From: QQWI01 sp964522015
Lineage (GTDB): Bacteria > Bacillota > Clostridia > Peptostreptococcales > Acidaminobacteraceae
Length of the DNA stretch: 64,000 nucleotides
Assembly: GCA_964522015.1 (NCBI GenBank)
Contig: CAZFST010000014.1
Location: 30,294-94,293 of the forward strand
Direction of reading: 5' to 3'
In this document: piece by piece, positions 1-9,204 of the stretch
Layout: every line of letters starts with the position of its first letter
Numbering within the stretch: the first letter of the stretch is position 1
Notes under the pieces: model-generated
The model's input: the letters and a program-made list of their open reading frames with translations, nothing else
Database searches by the model: none
What the model was told of the DNA's origin: nothing
Position numbers and translations under genes: made by a program

Positions 1-674
1 TATAGATTATGGACACTGGTTCGTATACTTGTCATTGCTTGGTCTAGGGTGCTTTTCACGCTCTTGATATCGTCGTCATCCCCACGGGTGACCAGCAGTG
101 CACTTATTTGAAAGAGTGCACTGGTGATTTGATGGCCCACATGGTCGTGGATTTCACGGGCAATGCGATTGCGCTCATTGAGGGTGGCAAGAAGAATGTC
201 ATCCTCTTGGTGGGCAATTAAATCCCGATTGGACTTTTGAAGGGTATAAGTCATTTCTCTCATGGCATCTGCTTGTTCTAGGTATTGCTTTTTAACTTGG
301 CGGTATTGACTTTGACTGTGTCTAAGTAAGAGGGCAACAAGGGTTAAAAGTAAAGCCGGTAATTTGACTGAAAAAGCCAGTGGACTGACCATCCCAAGGG
401 GAATCAGCAGCAAAAACCAGTAATAGGGTACAATTAGGGTGTAACTAATCAGACCAATAAAAAGATAAAGTTCAGGTAAGAGTAGGCTGAGAGCCATAAA
501 TGTCCCCGCAGTAGAGTAGTGGACAATCTTACTATCATTATAAGCGACAATGCCAGTTAAAATCACCGCAAGGAGCATGGGGATTATCAACCATATCTTA
601 AAAGGCAATAATAGCATTAATAAAAGACTACACAAAATCAGGGCGATTTGATGGATTGACTCGATGAACTTCAT
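1..674 (-). CDS. NarL/LiaS-type sensor histidine kinase, 3' part outside window
   Basis: Reading leftward from the ATG at 674-672, which has GGAGG just upstream, gives an open frame that runs off the window edge, so only about 224 N-terminal residues are visible. Several hydrophobic segments fill roughly residues 8-110 and look like a small multi-pass membrane sensor. A coiled region follows, then NERNRIAREIHDHVGHQIT, the HisKA_3 phosphoacceptor box (His near residue 174). The ATPase domain lies outside the window. The gene is divergent from an ABC-2 exporter operon. This resembles the Bacillus LnrJ/YfiJ kinase that senses membrane-active polyenes and controls LnrLMN. The kinase family is clear; the ligand is inferred only from context. 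Confidence 0.88.
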   Translation of the reverse strand, partial: MKFIESIHQIALILCSLLLMLLLPFKIWLIIPMLLAVILTGIVAYNDSKIVHYSTAGTFMALSLLLPELYLFIGLISYTLIVPYYWFLLLIPLGMVSPLAFSVKLPALLLTLVALLLRHSQSQYRQVKKQYLEQADAMREMTYTLQKSNRDLIAHQEDDILLATLNERNRIAREIHDHVGHQITSALFQISALLVTRGDDDDIKSVKSTLDQAMTSIRTSVHNL

Positions 675-762
675 AAGACCTCCAAGCAGGTGCTCCGTTA
701 GGAATTCAACTATATTCAGTGTAACAGAAAGCCTAACCCTGTTCAATCCATCCTATGGGAAC

Positions 763-776
763 ATGACATTTGTCAT
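763..776. promoter_or_regulatory. Palindromic candidate operator in divergent promoter region
   Basis: ATGACA-TT-TGTCAT is a perfect inverted repeat between the divergent kinase and exporter genes. Response regulators of the NarL/LuxR family bind short dyads of this size, so it is a plausible site for the kinase's partner regulator, which is not in view. A TATAAT at 823-828 downstream may be the exporter -10 box. The nearest -35-like hexamer, TTGAAA at 803-808, leaves only 14 bp, which would suit an activator-dependent promoter. Confidence 0.5.
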
Positions 777-890
777 ATTCAAAAGGTGATGGGTGACACT
801 ACTTGAAAGGGAAAGTGCGCGCTATAATAAGGATAAGAAAACAATTGATATGGACTGTTTGTCCTTGTGGATTAAAAATGGAGGTTCGTT

Positions 891-1823
891 ATGGTAGTTC
901 AAGTGAAAAATCTTGTTAAGCGATACGGTGACTTATTGGCACTGGATCATCTTTCAATCGATGTTAAACAAGGTGAAATATATGGTTTGCTAGGTCCCAA
1001 TGGCTCTGGCAAGACAACAGCGATTAACTGCATTCTATCCCTTTTAAAATACGATAAAGGGGAAGTGCAAGTATTTGGAAAGGACATGTCCCCAGAGGCC
1101 TATGACATTAAGAGGGATATCGGCGTTGTGATGCAAAACGTCGCTGTATTTGATGAACTAACGGTTTTTGAAAATATTGATTATTTCTGTGGCCTGTATA
1201 TTGAAGATAAAAAAACGAGAAAACGGTTAGTGCAAGAAGCCATTGCCTTTGTTGGCCTTGAAGACTTTGTTAAGTTTTATCCTAAAAAGCTTAGCGGTGG
1301 CCTTTTAAGACGACTGAACATCGCCTGTGGTGTTGCCCATCAGCCAAAACTCATCATCTTTGATGAACCTACTGTGGCAGTGGATCCACAAAGTCGAAAT
1401 CATATTTTAGAAGGAATCTTGGCTTTAAATCGCAAGGGTGCCACCATTATTTACACCTCTCACTATATGGAGGAAGTTGAACAAATCTGCTCACGGATTA
1501 CCATTATCGATGCGGGTAAAGTAGTAGCCAGTGGCACCAAGGATAGCCTGAAACAGATGATTACGTTAGGCGAGAAGGTGACTGTGGAAGCCTTTGATGT
1601 GAGTCTTGACCAAATAAATGGTATTAAGGCCCTCCATAAAGTTTCCAGCGTCACCTACGATGGACAAAATATTGTTATTAAATCCCAGAAGGGTAAAAAT
1701 AATTTGGAAGCCATACTGGAATGTATAAAAGGTCAAGACATCAACTTTGGAAAAATTCATTCAGAAATGCCAACTTTAAACGACGTATTTTTAGAAATCA
1801 CCGGTAAGGAACTTAGGGATTAA
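891..1823 (+). CDS. ABC transporter ATP-binding protein, LnrL-like drug exporter
   Basis: A 310-residue nucleotide-binding subunit. Visible motifs are Walker A GPNGSGKTT, signature LSGGLLRRL (a variant of LSGGQ), Walker B LIIFDEPTVAVD and the switch histidine in YTSHYMEE. The C-terminal ~80 residues form the extension usual in ABC-2 exporter ATPases. Start ATG 891 has GGAGG seven bases upstream. It is first in an operon with two ABC-2 permeases, the same order as B. subtilis lnrLMN (linearmycin resistance), also next to a NarL-type kinase. It should power export or removal of a lipophilic antibiotic from the membrane. The substrate is inferred from gene order only. Confidence 0.9.
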   Translation: MVVQVKNLVKRYGDLLALDHLSIDVKQGEIYGLLGPNGSGKTTAINCILSLLKYDKGEVQVFGKDMSPEAYDIKRDIGVVMQNVAVFDELTVFENIDYFCGLYIEDKKTRKRLVQEAIAFVGLEDFVKFYPKKLSGGLLRRLNIACGVAHQPKLIIFDEPTVAVDPQSRNHILEGILALNRKGATIIYTSHYMEEVEQICSRITIIDAGKVVASGTKDSLKQMITLGEKVTVEAFDVSLDQINGIKALHKVSSVTYDGQNIVIKSQKGKNNLEAILECIKGQDINFGKIHSEMPTLNDVFLEITGKELRD

Positions 1824-1841
1824 AGGACTAGGAGGTCTAAG

Positions 1842-3059
1842 ATGTTTATACATGTATTTAAATATCGGCTAAAAGTCTTGGTTCGGGACAGAAGTCTTAT
1901 ATTTTGGACACTGCTCTTTCCCTTGGTTTTAGCGGTTCTCTTTAAGGTTACTTTTAGTGGTCTCGGTCAAAGTGAAAACTTTGACCCAATCCCAGTGGGG
2001 GTTATCAATAACAGCACCTATCAACAGGATGCCAGTTTTCAAGGGGTTATCAAGGCGGTTTCTACCGGTGAAAAACCATTTCTAGCTGTAAAGGTTATGT
2101 CCTTAGAAGAAGGACAACAAAGCCTTAAAGAAGGTAAGATTAAAGGTTATATCCTTTCAGAGGCGGAGGCTGTTGCTAGCAGTGGCGCCAGCGGAAGCGC
2201 CAGTGATAGCTCAACAAACATCTCAACGAATAACTCCGGTGATAATCAGTGGTCCTTGGTGGTTAAGAGCTCTGGCATATCACAGAGCATTGTCAAAGCC
2301 TTTTTAGATCAGTATAGTCAATCCCAAGCGGCTATGTATATTGCCATGGCATCTGGGACAGTTAATATAGAAGATTTAATCAGTGCCGCCAATCAGCGGA
2401 TTCAGTATACCTCCGAGGTTGCCATGACAGAAGGTAAAATGGATATGGCCCTCAATTACTTTTATGGACTCTTGGCTATGGCTTGTATGTACGGAGCCTT
2501 CTTTGGGACCCAGGAAGTCAATCAGATTCAAGCTAATATAAGCCACCATGCTGCTAGAATCAACCTAGCACCAGTCCACAAGTTAAAGCTTTTTCTCTAT
2601 AGTGGGTCAGCAGGTCTTTTGATTCAGTTTGTACAAATGTTAATCTTACTCAGTTTTATAGTCGGCATTTTAGGAATCGACTTTGGCAATCGTACCGGTT
2701 GGATCGCCCTTACTCTATTTATGGGATCCTTTGTTGGTGTGAGCTTTGGGGCCTTTATCTCAGCCGTTGTGGTGGGAAGTGAGAGTCTTAAATTGGCCAT
2801 AACCCTAACCGTCTCCATGTTAGGGAGTATGTTATCTGGCATGATGTTCTCAGATGTGAAGTATTTAGTCAGTACTCACGCCCCAATCCTTCAATATATA
2901 AACCCCGTCAACTTGATTGCAGATGCCTTCTATTCACTCTATTACTTTACGGCCATGGATCGATACTTTACCAATTTAACATTACTTGGTGTTTTCGCAG
3001 TGATTTTTTCTTTAGGAACCTACTTTCTAGTAAGGGGGCGCAAGTATGCAAGTCTTTAA
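1842..3059 (+). CDS. ABC-2 type exporter permease, LnrM-like
   Basis: A 405-residue membrane protein: one N-terminal transmembrane helix (about residues 18-40), a large extracytoplasmic region, and a C-terminal block of five or six helices (about 205-400). This is the ABC2_membrane_3 layout. The ectodomain contains a low-complexity Ser/Gly/Ala/Asn stretch (residues ~112-132). AGGAGGT lies upstream of the ATG, and the gene starts 18 bp after the ATPase stop. Its end overlaps the next permease by 14 bp, so translation is probably coupled. It should pair with the following gene as a heterodimeric export channel. Confidence 0.88.
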   Translation: MFIHVFKYRLKVLVRDRSLIFWTLLFPLVLAVLFKVTFSGLGQSENFDPIPVGVINNSTYQQDASFQGVIKAVSTGEKPFLAVKVMSLEEGQQSLKEGKIKGYILSEAEAVASSGASGSASDSSTNISTNNSGDNQWSLVVKSSGISQSIVKAFLDQYSQSQAAMYIAMASGTVNIEDLISAANQRIQYTSEVAMTEGKMDMALNYFYGLLAMACMYGAFFGTQEVNQIQANISHHAARINLAPVHKLKLFLYSGSAGLLIQFVQMLILLSFIVGILGIDFGNRTGWIALTLFMGSFVGVSFGAFISAVVVGSESLKLAITLTVSMLGSMLSGMMFSDVKYLVSTHAPILQYINPVNLIADAFYSLYYFTAMDRYFTNLTLLGVFAVIFSLGTYFLVRGRKYASL

Positions 3060-4254
3060 ATTATGCTTAAAAGTCTACAAAAAAAGCCTGCCAGTGATGA
3101 TGATCTACTTTGCTGTCTTTATTGCCCTAACAGCTGTTATGACTTTAGTAGGAGGGGATGGACCTGACCAAGGCTTTGAACAGAGTAAGGCAGAAGTTGC
3201 TTTTTTCACAGACGAAGACACCCCCCTAGTCAAGGGTCTTAAAGCTGAAATCGGCAAGGTTTCCAATTTTGTCGCAGTAGAAAATAATGACTCAAGTCTT
3301 CAAGATGCCTTGTATTTTAGAAGAGTCAACTATATTATTCGAATTCCAGCAGGGTTTAGTGATTCTGTGATTGCTGGAAAACCGATGGCCCTCGAAGTCA
3401 CATCATTGCCCCAATCCACCAGCTCTGTTTATGTTGATCTTCGGGTTAATCATTACCTCAATACTGTACGGTTACTAGCAACAGGTGGTGGGTTGACAGG
3501 CGGTAGTGGTTCAGAAACTGGCGAGGGTTTCCAAACCCAGGAAACCCTGATTGCAGCCGTTACTGAAGCCCTAGACCGAGAAACAACCGTCGATCAGTTA
3601 AAAGGCGAGAATTCAAAGCCCAAATCAAATGCCATGAGGTTTAGCTTCAATTATTTAGCTTATACCATGATGTTCGTGTTGATTATGGGGATGTCCCTTG
3701 TGATGTTGATTCTCAAAAAAACGGATATTAAAAGACGGAACGCTGTGTCACCACTGACTTCTGGCAATATCAATCGCCAGTTAATCGCTGCCAATTTACT
3801 CTTCGCAATGATAAGTTGGATAATTTTAGTGGGGGTCAGCTTGATCTTTAACCTCAACGAAATCGCTGGCATCCAAACGTGGTATTTCATTCTAAATTCT
3901 CTTATATTCACACTTGGTACGGCCAGTGTCAGCTTCCTGATTGGCTCATTGGTAAAAACCCAACAAGCCATATCTGCAGCGGCAAATATATTCACCTTGG
4001 GTTCTTCATTTTTAGGTGGTGTCTTTGTGCCACAGTTTTTAATTGCCGACACTGTCTTACGATTTTCAAGCTTCCTGCCTGTTTATTGGTATGTTAAAGC
4101 CAACGACCGCATTGCAGAGATCAGTGATTTTGGCATTGAGCAAACCCGTGAGATCTTTCAGTACATGGGAATAGAAGTGGGATTTGCCATGGCATTTCTC
4201 GTGTTAGCCCTAGTGATTGGCAAGCGCAAGCAGATGGCCCTTGAGGAACAGTAA
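3046..4254 (+). CDS. ABC-2 type exporter permease, LnrN-like
   Basis: A 402-residue paralogue of the preceding permease with the same layout: one N-terminal helix (about 17-37), an ectodomain to about residue 200, then five or six helices, including ISWIILVGVSLIF and AFLVLALVIG. The start lies inside the end of the upstream gene, with GGGGGCGC as a possible ribosome site. With the ATPase at 891 and the permease at 1842 it makes a complete three-gene exporter. It ends just before a strong inverted repeat that closes the operon. Confidence 0.87.
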   Translation: MQVFKLCLKVYKKSLPVMMIYFAVFIALTAVMTLVGGDGPDQGFEQSKAEVAFFTDEDTPLVKGLKAEIGKVSNFVAVENNDSSLQDALYFRRVNYIIRIPAGFSDSVIAGKPMALEVTSLPQSTSSVYVDLRVNHYLNTVRLLATGGGLTGGSGSETGEGFQTQETLIAAVTEALDRETTVDQLKGENSKPKSNAMRFSFNYLAYTMMFVLIMGMSLVMLILKKTDIKRRNAVSPLTSGNINRQLIAANLLFAMISWIILVGVSLIFNLNEIAGIQTWYFILNSLIFTLGTASVSFLIGSLVKTQQAISAAANIFTLGSSFLGGVFVPQFLIADTVLRFSSFLPVYWYVKANDRIAEISDFGIEQTREIFQYMGIEVGFAMAFLVLALVIGKRKQMALEEQ

Positions 4255-4266
4255 AAAAGCACGAAT

Positions 4267-4314
4267 CACAACAAAAGCGTTGCGCAAAGTATGGTGTGCA
4301 GCGCTTTTGTTGTG
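4267..4314 (+). terminator. Inverted repeat closing the exporter operon
   Basis: Arms 4267-4286 and 4295-4314 pair over 20 bp with two mismatches around an 8-base loop. There is no long T run after it, so it may be a weak or bidirectional terminator or an mRNA-stabilising hairpin. Confidence 0.6.
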
Positions 4315-4478
4315 CTTAATGACTAATTGAACAAAATCAAATTATTAAAATTCAGCACAGTTGATAATATTAACAGATGACCATTTGGCAATTGATGTGT
4401 CATAGGGGAATAGATGATTATGATAAGAAGAGTGCACAAACCAGGTTTAGATTTTCAATTGTTTTTTGTGTTACAATA

Positions 4479-4514
4479 GGGTTATAAAACAAGTATGAAG
4501 GGTTATAAAACAAT
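4479..4514. repeat. Short direct repeat upstream of the M42 peptidase
   Basis: GGGTTATAAAACAA occurs twice, 20 bp apart, immediately before the gene starting at 4530. A TACAAT (4472-4477) just upstream may be a -10 box, though I see no convincing -35 box. The repeat could be a protein-binding pair in the leader or a chance duplication. Confidence 0.4.
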
Positions 4515-4529
4515 TAAGGGAGCGTACAT

Positions 4530-5567
4530 ATGAAAGTAAATCAGGAATTTTTAATGTCTTGCATGAAAAAGTATTTAGCCATACCATCCCCATCGGGCTA
4601 TACATATGAGGCCATTGAGGCGGTAAAATCAGATTTTGAAGGTCTTGGTTACAGTGTGAAAATGACTCACAAGGGTGCATTGATAGTAGAAATACCTGGG
4701 TTAGATGTGAGTAAAAAAGTGATGGTAGCAGCTCACATTGATACTCTCGGTGGCATGGTGAAAGAAATCACAGGGGATGGACGTTTGAGATACCATCGTT
4801 TAGGTGGTGGATCCTACAATGCAACAGAAGGTGAAAATTGTGTCGTAATCACAACTGGCGCTAAGATTTACCGCGGGTCAATTTTGCCAAGGCAAGCATC
4901 AACCCACATCTTTGGGGATGTGGCGAGAACAGTCCAAAGAGATGAAAGTAATATGCTAGTTCGATTGGATGAAAGGGTTAAAAATGAGAGTGATGTGTTG
5001 GCCCTTGGCATAAGAGTGGGAGACATCATCGCATTTGATACGCGGTTTGAAATGACGCCTAATGGTTTTATCAAAACCCGCTATATTGATGACAAAGCTT
5101 GTGTTGCCATGCTCGTTGAAATCGCAAGGTATCTAAAAGAAAGTGGTGAACAACCAGCCTATACCACTCAGTTTTACATTTCCAATTACGAAGAAGTCAC
5201 CCATGGGGTGTCAAGGATAGAAGAGGCCGTTATGGAGATGCTTGCTCTAGATATTGGACCAGTTGGGGGCTCGCAACAATGCGACGAGTATTCAGTTTGT
5301 ATTTCGGCAAAAGATAAAAAAGGTCCCTACGATTATCAAATGCGCACCTTGCTGTCTGGGTTGGCTCAAAAGTATGAAATCCCATATCAAGTTGATGTTT
5401 ACAATAGTTATGGTTCAGATGCATCAGCTGCGGTACACATGGGCTTTGACCTGAGACATGCTTGTATCGGTCCAGGGGTTGATAGCACCCATCATTACGA
5501 AAGAACCCATTGGGATAGTATAGAAGCCACCACGGAATTGATTTATCGGTATATGATCAGGGTATAA
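4530..5567 (+). CDS. M42 family metallo-aminopeptidase
   Basis: A 345-residue cytosolic dizinc peptidase of the M42 (CelM/FrvX/PepA) family. Expected metal and catalytic positions are visible: AAHIDTLGG (His-x-Asp), YIDDKA (bridging Asp), NYEEVTHG (catalytic Glu and metal Glu), ALDIGPV (Asp), and STHHYERTH near the C terminus (His). Length is normal for the family. Start ATG 4530 has AGGGAG upstream. M42 enzymes trim N-terminal residues from peptides, which fits the peptide-use theme of this window. It appears monocistronic: the next gene is about 60 bp downstream and belongs to a signalling family. Confidence 0.9.
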   Translation: MKVNQEFLMSCMKKYLAIPSPSGYTYEAIEAVKSDFEGLGYSVKMTHKGALIVEIPGLDVSKKVMVAAHIDTLGGMVKEITGDGRLRYHRLGGGSYNATEGENCVVITTGAKIYRGSILPRQASTHIFGDVARTVQRDESNMLVRLDERVKNESDVLALGIRVGDIIAFDTRFEMTPNGFIKTRYIDDKACVAMLVEIARYLKESGEQPAYTTQFYISNYEEVTHGVSRIEEAVMEMLALDIGPVGGSQQCDEYSVCISAKDKKGPYDYQMRTLLSGLAQKYEIPYQVDVYNSYGSDASAAVHMGFDLRHACIGPGVDSTHHYERTHWDSIEATTELIYRYMIRV

Positions 5568-5624
5568 AGGAGTCATTATTAATTCCAGTTGTTAAGTGGG
5601 ATCAGGATAGCGAGGTGTGACTTT

Positions 5625-6887
5625 ATGTTTTCTTTACTTCATATCGACAATAACTTTTTTTATAAGGAAATCCTGAGAAATTTATCAGAAGAGAAGTCCT
5701 TTCAGTATTTTTCTGCAAAGAACCCCCAGAGTGCTTACGATATTCTTCAAACCACGGACATAGATGTGATTGTAACGGGATTAGAATTTGAGGCGCAAAG
5801 CGAAGAGGCTTTTATCAGCACCCTCATGAAGGTCAAACAGAAACAAACACCGGTGTTAGTGCTCTCTGCAATTGATAACCCAGATCTAAAGGCAAAGTTA
5901 TTTGAAATCGGCGTCACGGATTTTTTTACAAAGGACAATTTTACAATTTTTTTGATGGAGCTGATTAGAAAGATTAAAGTGGGAGATTCGGTGGCTTCCC
6001 ATCTTAGGGAGTTAAGCTTTGCTGTGTTAGATGATAATGAAATACATTTAATGTTGATGAAGTCCATACTTGAAAAGCATGGGATTACTGATGTTGACTA
6101 CTTTTTAAATCCAAAAAATCTTTTTGATTCCGGTAAATCCTATAATATTTACATTGTCGATTATGTGCTACCTGAAATGTCAGGGGAGCAAGTGATTATA
6201 GAAATCCGCAATAAGGATGTCTACGCTGTGATTATTGGCATTTCCACATTAACCAGTCATGTTTTGATTTCTGATATTTTACAAAGTGGGGCGGATGATT
6301 TTATCAACAAACCATTTTCTGAAGATCTATTTATGGCCCGTATTAAGGCCAATGTTCGAACTTATTTTTTGATGCAGCAGCTGCAAGAAAAAAATATGCG
6401 TTTGGCACAACTGGTTAAAGAAGATGGTTTAACGGGTTTGTATAACCATAAATACATTATGGAAATGCTAGAAAAGGAAATTGACAGAGTTCAGCGGTAT
6501 TCAACAGCATTATCTGTAATGATGTTTGACATTGACCATTTCAAATTAGTAAATGACAATTATGGGCATCATATTGGCGATGTTGTACTGGAGCAGCTTG
6601 GCAAATACATGTCTAATGACACTCGCAAAATAGATATTTCAGGGAGATATGGTGGGGAAGAATTTGTCATTATTCTCCCGGATACGGATAGGGATGGTGC
6701 CATGATTTATGCTGAGCGTTTGCGCCAAGAGATTGAAGCTATGCGGTTTGGCGAAAAGAAAATTAGGATTACTGTCAGTGGTGGTATTGCAACCTATACT
6801 GATGAATCCGCTGTAGAACTTGTGAAGATAGCTGATAAACACCTTTACTACGCAAAAAGAAACGGCAGAAACCAAATTGCACAATAA
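5625..6887 (+). CDS. Two-receiver response regulator with GGDEF diguanylate cyclase
   Basis: About 420 residues from ATG 5625, chosen because GAGGTG lies eight bases upstream; a longer frame from TTG 5589 lacks a site. The first receiver (~1-120) has HIDNN but VTGLEF where the phosphoacceptor Asp should be, so it is probably a pseudo-receiver. The second (~125-245) has YIVDYVLPEMSG with its Asp. The GGDEF domain (~260-420) has GGEEF, which is catalytically competent, and RKID five residues upstream, a product-inhibition I-site. This is a PleD-like architecture that makes c-di-GMP in response to phosphorylation. No partner kinase is adjacent. Confidence 0.92.
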   Translation: MFSLLHIDNNFFYKEILRNLSEEKSFQYFSAKNPQSAYDILQTTDIDVIVTGLEFEAQSEEAFISTLMKVKQKQTPVLVLSAIDNPDLKAKLFEIGVTDFFTKDNFTIFLMELIRKIKVGDSVASHLRELSFAVLDDNEIHLMLMKSILEKHGITDVDYFLNPKNLFDSGKSYNIYIVDYVLPEMSGEQVIIEIRNKDVYAVIIGISTLTSHVLISDILQSGADDFINKPFSEDLFMARIKANVRTYFLMQQLQEKNMRLAQLVKEDGLTGLYNHKYIMEMLEKEIDRVQRYSTALSVMMFDIDHFKLVNDNYGHHIGDVVLEQLGKYMSNDTRKIDISGRYGGEEFVIILPDTDRDGAMIYAERLRQEIEAMRFGEKKIRITVSGGIATYTDESAVELVKIADKHLYYAKRNGRNQIAQ

Positions 6888-6922
6888 TCTGATCTCTAGG
6901 TCTTTATATTTGGAGAATGAAT

Positions 6923-8959
6923 ATGGAAAGAACTCATCCTTTGAAAAGTATTCGCAACATCGGTATTGTCGCCCATATCGATGCAGGTAAAACAACAACC
7001 ACTGAAAGAATCCTATTTTATACAGGTCTGATTCATAAGATGGGAGAAGTCCACCAAGGCTCCGCGGTGATGGACTGGATGGAACAAGAACAAGAACGGG
7101 GTATTACCATTACGTCAGCTGCCACATCTTGCATTTGGAAGCAAACCAATATCAATTTGATTGATACGCCTGGCCATGTGGATTTTACCGTTGAGGTTGA
7201 ACGGTGCCTTCGTGTTTTAGATGGTGCTATCTTTTTACTCGATGCTAAAAAGGGAGTTGAAGCACAGACCGAGACCGTTTGGCGACAAGCAGACCATTAT
7301 CAAGTACCCAGGCTTGTTTTTGTGAATAAAATGGATATGGTTGGTGCTGATTATAAGTGCTGTATTGATCAATTAAAAAGTCGTCTCAATGGGACACCAT
7401 TGCCCCTTCAAATCCCCATGGGCTCTGAAAAAGATTTTGAGGGTGTCATCTCACTGGTGGATATGAAAGCCTACCTTAACAGTGGCCCCTATGGTGATGT
7501 GATTGAAACAATCGAGATTCCCAGTGAGTATCTTGAAGAAGCAAAAAAATATGAAACGGTTATGCTTGAAATGCTTTCGGATTTTGACGAGGACTTGATG
7601 CAGCTGTATCTTGAGGGTCAAAAAATGCCAACACAAAAGCGGCAATTAGCCATTCGTGCAGCAACCCTGTCCGGAAAAGTTGTACCGGTGCTATGCGGAA
7701 CTGCCTATCGTAATAAAGGTATCCAACTCCTTTTAGATGCCATCGTCGATTATTTGCCATCCCCTGTAGATAAACAAGGAGTTTGTGGCCTTGATCTTAA
7801 TGGTGAGTCAACTTGCTGCCAGGTGTCAGATACAGCACCATTCACTGGTTTGATCTTTAAAATTATGTCTGATCCCTTTGTCGGTAAATTAAGTTATGTA
7901 AGGGTTTACTCAGGGACTGTCAAAACCGGAGAGGTAGTTCTAAATCCTTTAAAGGGTAAAAGGGAACGGATTCAAAAGATTTTACACATGCATGCCAATA
8001 CTAGGCAAGAGCTCGACCGTGCTTTTACTGGGGATATTGTTGCTATGGTTGGTCTTAAACATGCCACAACTGGAGATACCCTATGCGATATGGACACGCC
8101 GATCATTTTAGAAACCATGTCATTTCCAAAACCAGTCATCTCCATTGCTCTTGAATCTAAAACCCCTGCTGAGTTGCTCAAGATGCAACTGGCTCTTGAA
8201 AGGCTATGCGAAGAAGACCCGACCCTTAAAACCCATACCGATCCTGAAACGGATCAAATTCTAATTTCTGGTATGGGTGAATTGTATTTGGAAATTATTC
8301 TGGATCGTCTGGCTAAAGAATTTGGTGTTTTGGTCAATAGTGGTAAACCCCAAGTGGCTTACAAAGAAACCATCGAGAATCCTGTGGCAATTGATTATAC
8401 TTTGGATCGACACAGCGGTGCTCAGGCGCTATTTGCTAAAGTTCAACTATCTGTTAAACCTAATCCCCAGGGGTTCGGCAATACTATAGATTTTAATAAG
8501 GTCCATGAAAAATGGCCCAAAACAGATATTGAAGCTTGCAAGGAAGGAATCCTCCAGTCCCTTCTTTCTGGTTTTATTGGGGGTTACGAGGTGGTTGATG
8601 TGAACGTAGCAATCATAGGACTTTCTTATGGTGATCACGGAACGGAAATAGCCTTAAAAACAGCAGGTGCTTTAGCTTTATCAGAGGCATTAGAAAAAGC
8701 ACATTCAGTGCTACTAGAACCCTATTTTAACGTTGAAGTACACGTGCCGGAGTCTTATGTTGGTGATGTTGTAGAAGATTTGAACAAGCGAAAATCAGAT
8801 ATCACAAATATTGCAATGCAACCATCTGGAAGAATAATCTGTGCCACAGCTCCCTTGTCAAATCTCTTTGGTTATGCCACTGATTTGCGTTCTAAAACTC
8901 AGGGTCGTGGTCAATACACCATGATGTTTAGTCATTATGGAAGGACGCCTTGTTCTTAG
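6923..8959 (+). CDS. fusA: Translation elongation factor G, stand-alone copy
   Basis: About 678 residues. GTPase motifs are [12 protein letters not shown] (G1), [10 protein letters not shown] (switch I/G2), DTPGH (G3) and NKMD (G4), followed by EF-G domains II-V. EF-G moves tRNA and mRNA through the ribosome and, with RRF, helps recycle it. ATG 6923 is preferred over 6917 because GGAGA is seven bases from it and almost touches the other. The gene is not in an rpsL-rpsG-fusA-tuf context and has departures from typical EF-G, such as Cys-containing AATSCIW and a [13 protein letters not shown] variant. It may be a second EF-G paralogue; a sole relocated copy cannot be excluded. Confidence 0.9.
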   Translation: MERTHPLKSIRNIGIVAHIDAGKTTTTERILFYTGLIHKMGEVHQGSAVMDWMEQEQERGITITSAATSCIWKQTNINLIDTPGHVDFTVEVERCLRVLDGAIFLLDAKKGVEAQTETVWRQADHYQVPRLVFVNKMDMVGADYKCCIDQLKSRLNGTPLPLQIPMGSEKDFEGVISLVDMKAYLNSGPYGDVIETIEIPSEYLEEAKKYETVMLEMLSDFDEDLMQLYLEGQKMPTQKRQLAIRAATLSGKVVPVLCGTAYRNKGIQLLLDAIVDYLPSPVDKQGVCGLDLNGESTCCQVSDTAPFTGLIFKIMSDPFVGKLSYVRVYSGTVKTGEVVLNPLKGKRERIQKILHMHANTRQELDRAFTGDIVAMVGLKHATTGDTLCDMDTPIILETMSFPKPVISIALESKTPAELLKMQLALERLCEEDPTLKTHTDPETDQILISGMGELYLEIILDRLAKEFGVLVNSGKPQVAYKETIENPVAIDYTLDRHSGAQALFAKVQLSVKPNPQGFGNTIDFNKVHEKWPKTDIEACKEGILQSLLSGFIGGYEVVDVNVAIIGLSYGDHGTEIALKTAGALALSEALEKAHSVLLEPYFNVEVHVPESYVGDVVEDLNKRKSDITNIAMQPSGRIICATAPLSNLFGYATDLRSKTQGRGQYTMMFSHYGRTPCS

Positions 8960-9120
8960 GAATTCTAGGTCGCGTGTTAGGGTTTTTTAATGGTGATTTA
9001 ATGGTGAAGCTGTGGTAATGGCGTGTGCGAATCACCGCCTTTAATTAAAATTGCATATGGTTAATGATTAGAGTCTTATGCTGTGTCAACAGTGTAAGTC
9101 TCTTTTTTTGTGTGAAAAGA

Positions 9121-9137
9121 TTGGCATAGCTCTTGCA
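9121..9137 (+). promoter_or_regulatory. Sigma-54 (-24/-12) promoter of the iadA-opp operon
   Basis: TTGGCATAGCTCTTGCA matches the sigma-54 consensus with the GG and GC elements exactly 12 bp apart. It lies about 68 bp upstream of the iadA start. Sigma-54 promoters need an AAA+ activator, and one is encoded at the end of this operon (17548). The preceding 160 bp (8960-9120) contain no gene and should hold upstream activator sites, but I could not identify one with confidence. Confidence 0.85.
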
Positions 9138-9204
9138 ATAAACGTTTTCAGAATGGATATGAAATCTGAATAGAGATTAGAAAGGATTATAAAGGAGTGG
9201 GCAG

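Noticed and set aside
803..828. Standard sigma-A promoter TTGAAA/TATAAT for the exporter
   Set aside because: The spacer is only 14 bp. I kept it as a note under the operator rather than as a promoter.
3660..4052. 130-codon leftward open frame
   Set aside because: It lies wholly inside the second exporter permease gene in another frame, has no ribosome site and gives no recognisable protein.
8960..9120. Riboswitch or terminator between EF-G and iadA
   Set aside because: Only a loose GGTGATT/AATCACC pairing is visible, with no conserved riboswitch core and no T run.
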